From contig CAXKVR010000446.1 in NCBI GenBank assembly GCA_964058845.1, positions 1 to 56,186 of the forward strand: a stretch of DNA of 56,186 bases, read 5' to 3'. A program made the translations under genes and the position numbers. Below are positions 9,900-21,453 of the stretch, piece after piece (position 1 is the stretch's first letter; each line of letters begins with the position of its first letter). This stretch comes from Carex sylvatica (lineage: Eukaryota > Streptophyta > Magnoliopsida > Poales > Cyperaceae). Under the pieces are notes generated by a model. That model was not told the DNA's origin and did no database searches. It saw only the letters and a program-made list of their open reading frames with translations.

Positions 9900-12800
9900 T
9901 AAGGATAAGATAAATTTTAGTGACTATTTTGAATTATAGAAAGTCCGATTTAAAATTCATATCAGAAGAAATTTCATTTTACACGGTATGGTACCGCACT
10001 AGATTTTAACCCAATTGTGTTGTTCATTTCTTAATCAAAGTTCATAAACCGTTAAAAGTTTCTTTTCCATAAAAAGACCTTGCGATTTAAAAAAAATGCC
10101 AACGGTCCTATTATAAATTTATATTAGATTATAATAGTTACTGCATGGAAAAAAATGTTTTTAATATTAATATTATTATTATTTGAAAAAGAAAGACTGC
10201 CAGAATGTTGGAACAGACATGTCTCCAAAAATATAATAACACATGATGGCTAACCAAATAGAAATCATTGTGTAAATTTATCTGTTAATGTAATAACTCG
10301 TGATAAATTAATATTAACTACATAACAGTGTGAACTGTGAACATCCAATATTTTGTGGATGCATATATGGTACATGGTATATGAAGAACGATTCTCGGAG
10401 CTGTAAAAAAAAACTGTCAGAATTTCGGTACATGTAAATATTAGAACAATTAATTATCTAATTATCTAATTAAAAAGAAATAACAAAAAATATTGAATGA
10501 AGATCAGGTGATACTTCTTGCCAGTTGCCACAGAATATTTTTTTTTTTTTTTTTCACTCAGAGAATTCATGCTTCTTTTGCCTTGGTACCACTGGCATCT
10601 TCACTCAAAAAGTAACATATCACATGTTTTCCATTTCAAGATCAGGTTCTCTATAAATAATTAAGAACCATACAAATATTTAGACCTCAATAATATATAT
10701 ATTTATAAAGTCTGGCAGTGAATGTAAGAATTGTAGAAAACTAAACTTTTCAAGTATATATTGTTAAGAGTTTAGTTTTCTCCAATATCTTATCTTCACT
10801 AAGCTTGATTTCTTTCCAATATTTTTTTTTTGTTTGCTATTATTTTACTTCTTACATACAAGATTTTTGGGTTTTGAAATTGAGAATCATAGAAAATCAA
10901 ACCACTGTTTTTGTTTTTTAGGAAAAGAATGGTTTGATTTTCTCTGATATCTTATTTTCAATTGCTCAATTGTTGGATGCTCTTAATAATATCAAATGTT
11001 TTTTTTTAAGTTTTAATAATATCAGATGCCGACATACAACAATTGGTTAGAAAAACATAATTGTTTGGAACCATTATAAAAGCCAAGTGATATTTTTTTT
11101 TATAAATATTGTGATGCATATTAAGTGGTCATTTTCTCAAGTGTTGTGATGTATATGTTGATTTCATTTTATTTTTTTCCTTTTTGATAAAAGTGGGTAA
11201 GTTTCTCCAATTTCATTAAAAATTAAATCATTCAACAGAAGACTAGTACCAAATTACTGGTACATAGCCTCTGAAAATGTACATTAGCCATAACATCCAA
11301 AAATTTCGGTAAAGCAACAACTGTATGTTGATTTCAATTATTTCATATATTAACCAACATAAATATTATTAACGAGGATTCTTTTTCTTTTCTTTTTTCT
11401 TTTTGCTCCAATTTTTCCCGCATGCTTTCTCTGAAGAGAGATTTTCAGGTTGCAATGCTAATACTCATTCAGAGAAATTTAAGTTTGCAGTCTACAAGAA
11501 CACCCTTCAATAGATTAAAATGTGTCTGCATCAATAAATACAAATGTGAACAATTTCAATGATTATTCATTTTAAAAATTGGAATGTGCTATTGCTAACT
11601 TTATAATATGTTAAATATTCAGAGCAAAAATAAAATTAGATATTAAAGTGGAAGTAGCAGGAACATGCGCTAGGCAAAGTGTCACGTAACGCAGTTTAAT
11701 TTAATTTTAAATGTTTGTTAATATATATTGTGTAAGAGTAGATCTTTATTCTAATCTCATTTTTGAATTTTTCTTGCCAAGAACCTAGATTAGGGCAAGG
11801 AAAACATTTGAAATTTTCAGGGTTTAGTGGTTATGATTTTTGTCATGCATTGTGTGTATTCGTGCAGTAATAGTATGTGATCGATATTTATTAACAAGTG
11901 TTGTAATTTGTAAGCTGATTGTTTTTCTGGTTGTCTGGTGTGCAGTACTGCACATCCCATGAAGTTTCTCAACAAAAATTGAGATATGAATTGGGTTATC
12001 GGAATGTCCCTCTGCTGCTGTGGTTTCACCTATTATGAGATGTGTCTTTTTTTTTTCTTCTATTATTTTGGATATAATTATTGTTAAAATTTGGTTAACT
12101 TAATTGTTTAGTTACACAAAAAGTGCAAGTTATATTCTTTATATTAGTTGTTATAAATAAGTATATTTTTTAGAAGTTTACTATATCAGTATAGCAATTT
12201 GTCTTGGTACAATTCATATTGTGATTCTCAATTTGATACAATATATATCAGTTTATAGACTTCTTTGAAAAATTCCAATGTAAAAAAAAAAAAAATTGAT
12301 AGTTTGTACTTATATTGTATCAATTATCTATAATATCAGAGGAAGAATTGATAGTTTGAACTTATATCGTATCAATTATCTATGCTCTCATAATGATATA
12401 TATACTATCTAATATCGTCATGATATCAACTAATTTCATTTTTTGAACTAACTGAGTAAGAATTTACAAATTGATAAAACGGGTGGATAGATTTTCCATC
12501 TCTGTGGAAAAACACTATTATGCGTGTCTATGAGTATTATATGTTTTAAGACTTCATTTATTGTGATTTTACGGAAATGTTAGCTTACATATGAATTATT
12601 TTATTTTGAAGCCAGATTAATAAAATGATATTTTATGTTGATTTATTAAGATATCAACAAATTCTTATCTGAAAAGTAGATTTAACTGAAGAGCTAAATG
12701 TAATGACAAGGTAGCAATTTATGTTTAAAAAAAAATACAAATTCTTCAATTAAAAAAGGTACAGTTCTTCCACTCTAAAAAGTATTATTCTCCAATCTAA

Positions 12801-13150
12801 AAAAATAACCAATACAAAACTCTATTCATCTAATCAAAAGCATAATTCTCGATTTCAAAAAAAATTATCTCAATTGGTGTCGAGAATAAAACGCATTTTT
12901 TTTTTTTTTTGCACAATATCGTATTAATCTACTAAAAAGCACAGTTATCTAATTTTCAATTAAAATTGTTTATCTTAAAGATAAAATTTCTGATTATAAA
13001 AATTAACACAATACTTAAATTTCAGAACTTGACTCAACCATGTTTACTAAAGCAGGAGCTTTGGAGTTCTTTTTTTAACGCTCAGTGATGGTAAGGAGAA
13101 AGGAGAAGAATATTAGTGTTCATTTTTTATTATATTATTTTGTGTTTAGA
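9900..13150. other. AT-rich intergenic DNA, two small related hairpins, no gene
   Basis: No credible exon on either strand. Two small related inverted repeats lie at about 10721-10800 and 10873-10964: GAAAACTAAACT/AGTTTAGTTTTC and GAAAATCAAACCA/TGGTTTGATTTTC. Both are followed by an ATATCTTATYTTCA block. At about 11180-11300 the reverse strand resembles the 3' end of a plant LINE, with a T-rich run and then a TGATAAAAGTGGG-type tail. The rest is plain AT-rich sequence. Confidence 0.5.
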
Positions 13151-13169
13151 GTATTATATATATATATAT

Positions 13170-13568
13170 ATAGAGAGAGAGATGGATTTGGGTGAGCTAT
13201 GGCTCACCAAGTATTTGTACTTCACGTTATATTTTTATTTTAAAAATCCAAACGACCGATCCGAATCGTTAGATGTGATCTTTATATTGAAATGTACTTG
13301 GAGACCAAATTTTACTATTTATTAAGCATATTTGAAAATTATTGTTTTGCTGTGAACAGTAAAATTTTCTGGACCATCGGATCAGAAATTTTAAAAAATG
13401 CTTAATAAATAGTAAAAAAATTCCAAAAAATATAAAATTTGGTCTCCAAGCACATTTCAATGTGGAGAACAAGATGAACGGTTCGGATCGGTTGTTTGAA
13501 ATTTCAAAATGGCTAAAATGAGTCATGGCTCACCAACGCGAAATAAGCTATGACTCATTTTAGCCCAA

Positions 13569-13574
<6 letters not shown>
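13170..13574. mobile_element. Foldback element, shared-core family, copy 1
   Basis: A roughly 400-bp palindrome inserted between TA microsatellites. The arms share the family core: GGAGACCAAATTTTA on the left and TTTGGTCTCCAAGCAC on the right, then GAACGGTTCGGATCG. The outer arms read as GGGTGAGCTATGGCTCACC on the left and, reversed, AGAGTTGGGCTAAAATGAGT on the right. The centre is AT-rich with paired CTATTTATTAAGCAT blocks. No coding sequence; a clean target duplication is hidden by the TA repeats. Confidence 0.7.
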
Positions 13575-13595
<21 letters not shown>

Positions 13596-13599
<4 letters not shown>

Positions 13600-13873
13600 G
13601 GAACATGCTAGCATGCTATGCATAGCATAGAGGGCCTCCGTGCAACGGCTCAATATTCGACTTTTTAAAATTCTAACGGTCGATCCGAACTGTTCATCTT
13701 GTTCTCCATATTAATATGTGTCTGGAGACCAAATTTTACATTTTTTGGAATTTTTTTACTATTTTTTTAGATTTATTGAAAATCGCTGTTTTTTTATGGT
13801 CCATATTTGCTGAAAACAGCAATTTTCAATAAATCTAAAAAAATAGTAAAAGCATGCTAGCATATTCCTATAT
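13596..13873. mobile_element. Foldback element, shared-core family, copy 2 (right arm deleted)
   Basis: The left terminus TATAGGAACATGCTAGCATG (13596) pairs with the reverse of the right terminus (13852-13873). The left arm has the family core (GATCCGAACTGTTCATCTTG, GGAGACCAAATTTTAC). On the right, after AAAAAAATAGTAAA at about 13850, the sequence jumps straight to the terminal GCATGCTAGCATATTCC, so the right copy of the core is missing. This is an internal deletion derivative. Confidence 0.7.
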
Positions 13874-13907
13874 ACCTCTATATATATATACACACACACA
13901 CACACAC

Positions 13908-14300
13908 AGTGTGTGATATTCCGCGAAGTGTTTTACTTCACGTCTATATCTTCAATTTCAAAGTTCAAAATATCGATTCGAACTGTTCAAGTTGATCTCC
14001 ATATGAAATTGTGCTTGGAGACTAAATTTTACTTTTTTTTGGAAATACTTTACTATTTTTTTATAATTTTTAAAAATCATTATTTTTCATAAAATTATGG
14101 ACCATCAAAAACTGCTATTTTAAAAAATTCTAAAAAAATAGTAAAAAATTCCAAAAAATATAAAATTTGGTTTCCAAGCACAATTTAATATGGAGATCAA
14201 CTTAAACAGTTCAGACCGACGTTTTGAACTTTAAAATTACAAAATATGAGTGTGAAGTAAAATACTCGTTTTACTTTGTGAAGCACCATATTCCAACTCA
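13908..14300. mobile_element. Foldback element, shared-core family, copy 3
   Basis: A palindrome of about 390 bp after a CA microsatellite. Termini read GATATTCCGCGAAGTGTTTT on the left and, reversed, AATATGGTGCTTCACAAAGT on the right. Core arms carry GTTCAAGTTGATCTCCATAT and TTGGTTTCCAAGCACAATTT. It abuts copy 4 with only a few bases between. Confidence 0.65.
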
Positions 14301-14305
14301 TAGAG

Positions 14306-14714
14306 AAAGAGTTGGGCTACGTTACTTCGCAAAGTAAAGCGAGTGTTTTACTTCACGTCTATATCTTCAATTTCAAAATTCAAAACATCGATCAAAACCG
14401 TTCAAGTTGATCTTCATATTAAATTGTGCTTGGAGACTAAATGTACATTTTTTGGAAAAAATTTACTATTTTTTTAGAATTTTTGAAAATCGTTGTTTTT
14501 CAGAAAATTCTGGACTGTCAAAAACAGCTATTTTCAATTCTAAAGAAATAGTAAAAAAATTTCAAAAAATATAAAATTTGGTCTCCAAGCACAATTTAAT
14601 ATGGAGATCAACTTGAACAGTTCGAATCGACGTTTTGATCTTTAAAATCGCAAAATATGAGTGTAAAGTAAAATACTCGTTTTATTTCGCGAAGCACCGT
14701 AGCCCAACTCTATA
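14306..14714. mobile_element. Foldback element, shared-core family, copy 4
   Basis: Terminal inverted repeats AGAGTTGGGCTAC are seen at about 14309 (forward) and 14711 (reverse). Inside are paired TTTTACTTCACG-type and family-core blocks, with TCTCCAAGCACAATTTAATA on the right arm. Nearly the whole length pairs. It is the best preserved member of the local cluster. Confidence 0.75.
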
Positions 14715-15099
14715 AAATTATATCATTAATTAAAATAAACAAAAAATCAAGATAATATCAAAGATTTCAACTAAGTCAAAAAAATATAACAAATAATCTT
14801 TTATATATCAAAATCTAAGAAATATATTAATGTTATAAAATCAAATTAATAGAGAGAGCATTGTTCTACGGTTCTTTATATTTTGAAATCATTACATAAT
14901 TCGTTTATCATATACCTCATCAATAACTCTTTTTCAACGTAAGTCGATGGAGATTTGTGTGTTGGATTCTGTTGAACCCAAGAAAAAAAAATGATTTGGA
15001 GCTGCTATTTTTTGTGTTTGGGTAATGAGAATATTCCAAAATTTGGGCAAGTTTTGGTTCAATGTTTGTAGCAGGTTAGAGCTGATTGGGCAAGTTTTG

Positions 15100-15284
15100 A
15101 CGGTCTAGAATTTTTTAAAAAATTTAAAAAAATAGTAATTTTTTTTCAAAAATATAAAATTTAATTTCTAAGCACAATTTAATATGAAAATTAGCTTGAA
15201 CGGTTCGGATTGAAATTTTAAACTTTAAAATTAAAAATATAGACGTAAAATAAAACACTCGCTTTACTTCGAGTCCAACTCAAA
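15100..15284. mobile_element. Foldback family, single right-arm remnant
   Basis: Only one arm is present: an AAAAAAATAGTAATTTTTTT run, then AAGCACAATTTAATATG, a GAACGGTTCGGATTG block, and an end CGCTTTACTTCGAGTCCAAC similar to copy 4. The matching left arm is absent, so this is a truncated copy. Confidence 0.55.
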
Positions 15285-15515
15285 TTTTATATTGTGTTAA
15301 TTTTTTGTTTTTACAGCTATTTTTATTTTTGGTTACAGCAATGGCCCGTAGGCCTTTTTTACAACTATATATGTTCACTTATTTTTAACAAAATTACTGG
15401 CTTCGCCACTGCAGCGATGCAATGCGGTTTATAGGGTTTAAGGAACTTGAAACCTTTCTTGTTTTCGTTATTTCGCAGCCTCCCTCGCTCTCTCTTGTTA
15501 AATTAACCGCCACCG

Positions 15516-18500
15516 ATGGAAGGAGAAATCATAATCGCCTCGTCTCCGGTGGATACAGGCGTTAACAGTTGGGGTCTAAATTCAGGAACCAAACTACTAA
15601 ATTACAAGGCGTGCTCGTCGCCTCGTCATGGTCTTATTTCAGTCGGGTCCCGCTTCATCGCTTCTTCTCAAATTCCTGCCTCTCGGTCGGCATCCACTGC
15701 TCCAATTTACTTCTGGTCCTGGGACAAGGCATGCTTCAACGATTGTCAATTTCTTTTCTTTTTTCTTGGGAATTTGGTGAATTACACTTGAAAGTCTCAC
15801 AGGTTTTTACACTGGTTGCAAATAAACATGTGAGATAGTTGTTTGTTGTGCTTCACTTAACCTCGTGATGTAGCGTTAATTGCAAATTGCGGCAGGAAAA
15901 TATTGTCTTCTTTCAACTAATCTTATTTGACAAGGTAGTCAAGTAATATAATTTACCAATACCTTCATTTTTCTTTGATTCAGTTCAGTTTGAGCTAGTG
16001 AAAGAAAAGTGTTAGCAATAATAATGTTTGTCAAACTGTTTCTGAATCATGGAAGACAAAGCTTCAACACAACTTGCAATTAAAAGAAATTGTGGGTTCT
16101 GTTTTTGTAAAGTTTTAAGATTAAGTTATAAATCACAAGTTAATTTGGACTTATTTAGTCAAGGCTTACATAATTTCAGCCACAATTTGGGGTGAAGAGC
16201 TTCCCAGCTGAACCAATTGGGCCTCTTACTGCAAACTCTGAAGGTACCTATTTAATAGGAGGTGGTTCTTCTGGATCTATTTACTTTTGGGAGGTAACTC
16301 TAGTTTATCTTTCTTTTTCATCAAATAAATATATAATTTATTTTAGAGTACTTTCAGCAGTCATATACTAAGTGACAATGTTCTATACTGGTACAATCAA
16401 ATGGTACCCATTAATATGAGCGTACTGGATACACCGCGCCATATCTGACTACCAGAGTAACATATTACTGAGCTACCACATCTGTGCTTATCTTCTTTTG
16501 CATGAACTTTTGTTTTGCTTTAGTGTTTTATTTTAGTGAAGTTATTGCAGTTCATGTATTGTATATCTAGAGGTGATTCAGGCATTTATGTTAAAAAGTT
16601 ATTTGATGCTAATTTTCTTTTGGTCCTTTACTGTAGGTGGCAAGTGGAAAGCTGTTAAACAAATGGCATGCACATTACCGATCAGTGACCTGTCTTGCAC
16701 TTTCAGATGACGAGTCTCTATTGATATCTGGATCAGACGATGGATGTGTCAGGGTTTGGAACCTAATTATGTATGTATAATTGCATATATATAATTATCG
16801 TTATTTCTCACACTTGAATATACATGATGGGCATGGTTAATTTGTTAGCTTGTTTTTCAAGTCTATTCTAAATTCCTTCAACCAGAGATAGCTCAAGTCG
16901 TGTATATGTTCAACAAAAGATGAATATTCCTTTCAAATGATCAAGAGATATTAGAAAGGTCATTGGATATTTAATAGGACTTTTACTTGTTTTTGGTATA
17001 GGTAATATTTTTCTTTTGGTTAATAACTTTTTTGTCATGATTTAAACCTTGGAAATAGGATATTTGATGCATTGAAGGCTCAGTCAGGCTTATCATACTT
17101 GTATAGCTGGACTGAACATGCTTTACGTGTTACTGACATAGTCGTGGGCTGTGGTTTGTCTAATTCTATCATCATTTCTTCATCTGAAGATCGTACTTGT
17201 AAGGTGCAGTTCATTTGCTGATATCAGATATTTTTTTTTGGGGGATGCATGTCAAATTAGATTTTAAGGCAGCTTTTGAGGACCGAATGCTAGTACTGGC
17301 TAAAGGTCAGTGTAGCCAGGTATACTTGGCACAAAATGGCTTTTGGTATGATACCATTTTCACTCAGGATTTGCATGCATCTGCACAGGTGGTATGGTAA
17401 CAGCTGAGCAAATTCATTTTTATGAAGCAACAATGACCCTTAAATGTTGTCCTTAGCCAAAATAAAATGTCATGTTAGAATAGGTAGTTGCTGGTTGTTA
17501 TTGTATCAGTTTGATCTGTGCTTGTGTACCTGTGGAAGCCCGGCTGGTATGTGATGCCTGTTGGTTCACCACCATACTTTGCTACCTATTCCTTTCTCAT
17601 GTCCACCAGATTGGATATGGTTGTTATTTTACCAGTTTGGTCTGTGCTTTTGTATGTGTAGAAACCCTAGTGGTAGTTGATAGCCACTGGTCTACCACCA
17701 TGTTTGCTACCTGTTGCTCTCTCATGCCCAAAATTTTTTACAGATTGACTAAAATTGTTGGTTACAGATATTTAGTTTGTCAGAGGGTAAAATTCTGAGG
17801 AGCATCCCACTTGATAGTGTAGCAGATGCTCTTGCAATTGATCCAGGGGAACATAGGTTCTATGCCGGCTGCAGGGATGGCAAAATTTACATTAAATCCC
17901 TGAATGCTGAAAACTACCCCATGATAGGCATACTATTCGATCACAGGTTCTTGTCTTCTTTTCATCCTCAGCAATTTAGTCTAAAGTTAGAACTTCAAGT
18001 CCCACGTGTAGAATTTTTCCTGTATTGTATTCATTTATTTTTGGCAGTTCTGGGTGTGTCTTTTAGGAACTTATCTTCTGTCAGGATGGAACCACACTTT
18101 GTCCTTATATGATGTAGGTTCATCTTATGAATGAATCAAGTCAATGACTCAACATGATCAGAAAAATGATTTTTTTTTTGTCCTGGTATTAACACTAGTG
18201 CTTAACGCTTATATGTCCGTCCTCTTAACATTATTACAGGTAAAAAGCTGCTAATCAGGTCTTACCGGTACAAAGTTTCTGTTCATGTCCAAGATTGCAT
18301 TGAACAATAATTTATCATTAGCAAATTTGTAGAAATGTTAGTCATAAAGAATAAATAAATGAATCAAGTCAATGACTCAACAAACAGGAACTTAAAAAGG
18401 CATTACTATTTAGTACACATAAGATATCCCCATATTTTCCACTTTAACCCTTTTCTTTGTCTGCTTATTTCCTGCAGCTCCTATTAGCAATGTACTACTA

Positions 18501-18946
18501 GTTAAGCCAACCAGGCAGGGTACTAATTTAGCACATCAACTGCCTCTAAGCAAGTATGTAGATTCATCAGAAGGTGATTTGGGAAGAAATACTGTAATTT
18601 TGCCCCAACCTTGTTGGAAGCCCAATTTTTTAAGCTCTGGTTTGATGGGTCGTCAACTGAAAGAGCTTCAGGTAACATTCTTGTTGTTTTGGATCTTCTT
18701 GCTTAAATTTTGGTACATACAAAATTATTTTAATTTGCATTATATGCTATTAATTTACTGCAGGAGAACAATTCTTCTGCTGTGGCTGAAATGGAGGTAG
18801 AGAGACTGCGCATAGAAAACAAAAAGTTGGTTGAAATGGCAGAGAAGTGGAAGAAATTGTGCCAAGATCAGCAGAGCTTTTATGTGAAAGAGCTCCTAGA
18901 TCACACCAAAGGCATAAGCAAAACAAAAAAAAGAGGAAGATGTTGA
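15516..18946 (+). CDS. RID3: RID3/IPI3/WDR18-like WD40 protein, nine exons, with two apparent 1-bp breaks
   Basis: Exons: 15516-15728, 16180-16293, 16637-16770, 17059-17203, 17768-17946, 18048-18117, 18240-18275, 18478-18671, 18764-18946; about 422 residues if the breaks are ignored. The start MEGEIIIASSPVD, WD-type blocks (SGSIYFWE; LLISGSDDGCVRVWN; SSSEDRTCK; GCRDGKIYI; GTYLLSGWNHTLSLYDV) and a C-terminal charged helix (MEVERLRIENKKLVEMAEKW) fit ROOT INITIATION DEFECTIVE 3, the plant relative of yeast Ipi3 and animal WDR18. That family works in the Rix1 complex in late 60S ribosome maturation; in Arabidopsis RID3 affects root and shoot initiation. Intron 1 appears to use a GC donor (AAG|GCATGC). 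Exon 6 needs one more T in the run at 18061-18064 to stay in frame, and the exon 7 donor reads AAAG|TTTC where AAAG|GT is expected. All other junctions keep phase. Either the locus is newly broken or the sequence has small errors. Confidence 0.85.
17492..17757 (+). repeat. Tandem duplication of about 126 bp in WD40-gene intron 4
   Basis: Two diverged copies, 17492-17617 and about 17618-17757, both begin TGGTTGTTATT and share CAGTTTG(A/G)TCTGTGCTT, CACCACCAT and TCTCATG. The second ends just before the exon 5 acceptor (17767), so the duplication lengthens the intron right up to its branch-point region. Confidence 0.75.
18130..18382 (+). repeat. 25-bp direct repeats on both sides of WD40 exon 7
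   Basis: The same 25 bases, beginning AATGAATCAAGTCAATGACT, occur at 18130-18154 and 18358-18382, 228 bp apart. Micro-exon 7 (18240-18275) lies between. The exactness suggests a recent local duplication or a filler event. Confidence 0.7.
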
Positions 18947-20815
18947 ACCATTTTTTCTCAAAATTATATCTCAATTTTCTCCCAGTATTTAGTCATGCGT
19001 TTAAATATAGATCTCTTTCTAAATGCACTGGGCATTAATGTGCTGTTCAGTTGCATTTTCTATCTAGATTTCAAATTGTGTTGTGTCAATTTTATCAAAA
19101 ATTATCCCTGCTAACTGAGGTCAACATTGCCGATGTACCATCTAAAACATGCAATATTGAGGCCACGTAAAAATTTGAACGGACAAGTTTCCTGAAAAGA
19201 CTTGAGAAGCACTATTCAATCATGAAGATGCATAGTTACAGTATAATTTTCCAAAATATGAAACAAATGTGAATACACAACGCTAAGGCCTCTACAGTCC
19301 AGTATGCAGTTCATCAGTTCTCGAACATGGCCTTCTTTTTTGAAAAATATTACATGTCGGTTTTACTTTTAATGGGTGGAGTATACATTCTACATACAAG
19401 TGGTAACCGGAGCATGAATGGTAGGTTTTTTTATATTAAGCAAATTTATGAATTAATATGTGGTACTTGTATATTGTAACCATTGCTTGCTCCGAAGAAG
19501 CACTGGATCGTTATGATTCTGGATTTTTTTTATTACATGAACAGAAAGGAAACAACTACACAGTGATTTTGCCGGGTTTCTTTTACCCCGTGTGTTCTGA
19601 TCTAATTTGCTTACATACCGGTATTGTGAAAACTTGTTATTTTTAGCTCTTGTAAACTTCATGAATTTTGCCTAAGATCCATCTATTTGGACAGATTAAA
19701 AAAACTCTTGTGAATACATTTTAACTGACAAAGGTTGAAATGCTACTTGTCCGCAGAGCAAAGACATTAAACAGATTACGTAATAACTTCACAAGGTAAT
19801 CTTATCAATAAACTGAAGACCACCAATAAAAAAAAGTTCATGTGATTCATGTGGAAAAAAAAGAGAGAATTTGCTCACACTTAAGAGTCCAATGCAACGA
19901 AGTAATAGGAACCGGCGTCTAGCTGCACCCCATAAACTAACTAATATTACTTCACATTATGCTGTCACCACTCACCACTATGTTGTGGTGGGATATCTAA
20001 AGGATTCCAATTCTCAAGTCTATATATATATATATATATATGCTTATTAATGCCTTTTTGGTGGAACATTTATGCATTTGTGTTCACGTAAAAAATATAT
20101 CTTAATGCCAACTTATCCACTAGCATCACGTTTAAACTTTTTTATGCTTTACTATAGAAATGGAGCTTGAACTTTTTTCATAAAGATCAGATAATAGTAA
20201 AACGTTTGGATATTTGAGTTATATATATGTATGCTGAATTAAGGGTTCGATGTCGGATTGGTGGTTATGTAAAAGGAATATTAACCATAAACTCTTATCT
20301 AGCTAGTCAATAATTGCTCATTTCGTATGGAAGTTTTGATTATTGCTATTAAGTTGATGCGAATGATATTTTAAAAAAAAAATACATATATATATATACT
20401 ATACATTAATAAAAAAAAAATAACAACCCTCTTAGCATTTTATTGTATCGCCAACAATGTATAGGAAAGTACTTTTATTAAATGAAAATATATAATTAAG
20501 CTGTGAGATAGTAGTTCGTTCTCAACTTCTCATAGAAGAATTCGTACTTTATAAAAAAAAAATCGGAATATAATCAAAAGAGTAAAAGGAACGGGCAACA
20601 AACTAGCTTGTTCGCGTGATGAGCAAACCAAAATTGGGATGGCAATTTTAATATTTTATTCTACCCGACTCCACGTCAGGCTAGTCGCAATTTATCATAC
20701 TTCCTTTATGCTGTTTTCTTTCTATTATCATTGACCTTTTATGAACTATTAGCATATTACTTTATTATGACTACCAAACAGAATCAACTCGTATGGTAAT
20801 TAAATCAGCATCTAC
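18947..20815. other. Intergenic DNA downstream of the WD40 gene, no gene seen
   Basis: This includes the probable 3' untranslated region of the WD40 gene (a few hundred bases from 18947) and AT-rich sequence with a TA microsatellite at about 20022-20041. The gene at 22324-27833 is convergent, so no promoter is expected here. Short frames at 19453-19662 have no domain. Confidence 0.5.
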
Positions 20816-20823
20816 CCCAGGCT

Positions 20824-21201
20824 TAGGGTATTGCGACTGTACCGTTTTGGCGTATCGTATCTTCACATATTTGGAATCAGATCGCGCTGTGCTAACACAT
20901 CGATTTTTTTTAGAAAATATTTCCAAGGACTAAAAAATTTAAAGAAAATTCTGAAACATACTGTGTCTTATTTGTGTCTAGATATACCGTGCTAGCATTT
21001 AAACGTGTTGTATTGTACCTTGTCTAAACGTATTTTATTTAAACATATCGATTTAAAAAAATTAAAACACAACACGACTAAAAATACAAAACAGACACGT
21101 CTTCTCACAAAACGTTTAATAAAACGTACCGTATTATACTATACCCTTAGCCATACGTGCCGACACGTATATCCGACACGCTGTGTATTTGCAATCCACT
21201 A
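20824..21201. mobile_element. hAT MITE, 378 bp, perfect 8-bp duplication
   Basis: Flanked by the identical octamer CCCAGGCT (20816-20823 and 21202-21209). Termini are TAGGGTATTGC on the left and TAGTGGATTGC on the reverse of the right, imperfect but both of TAG(G/T)G type. The interior has many short CGTACCGT/CGTATC/CGACACG motifs near both ends, as expected of hAT subterminal binding sites (inference). No transposase. Confidence 0.85.
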
Positions 21202-21453
21202 CCCAGGCTTCAGCCATGAAAATGATAATGAAGCGAGATGTGGGCACTAGACTTCAAAAATATCCAGAAAAAAAAAAAAAAAAAAAAACCATGTCAGTCC
21301 AAACCATCCTATTTATTGATCAGCCAGTCGACCTGTTAGATCTCGACATTACCAAAAATTTGTCGGTTTTGATTTGCACTTCAGGTTTTAATTAAAAATT
21401 AAAGTAATTATGGTATGTTAAATTCTCTTATTTTTCTCTCAATTAGTCAGCAG

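Noticed and set aside
10715..10965. Two small hairpins considered as microRNA precursors
   Set aside because: Paired arms are only about 13-15 bp, too short for a plant miRNA duplex of 21 nt with flanking stem.
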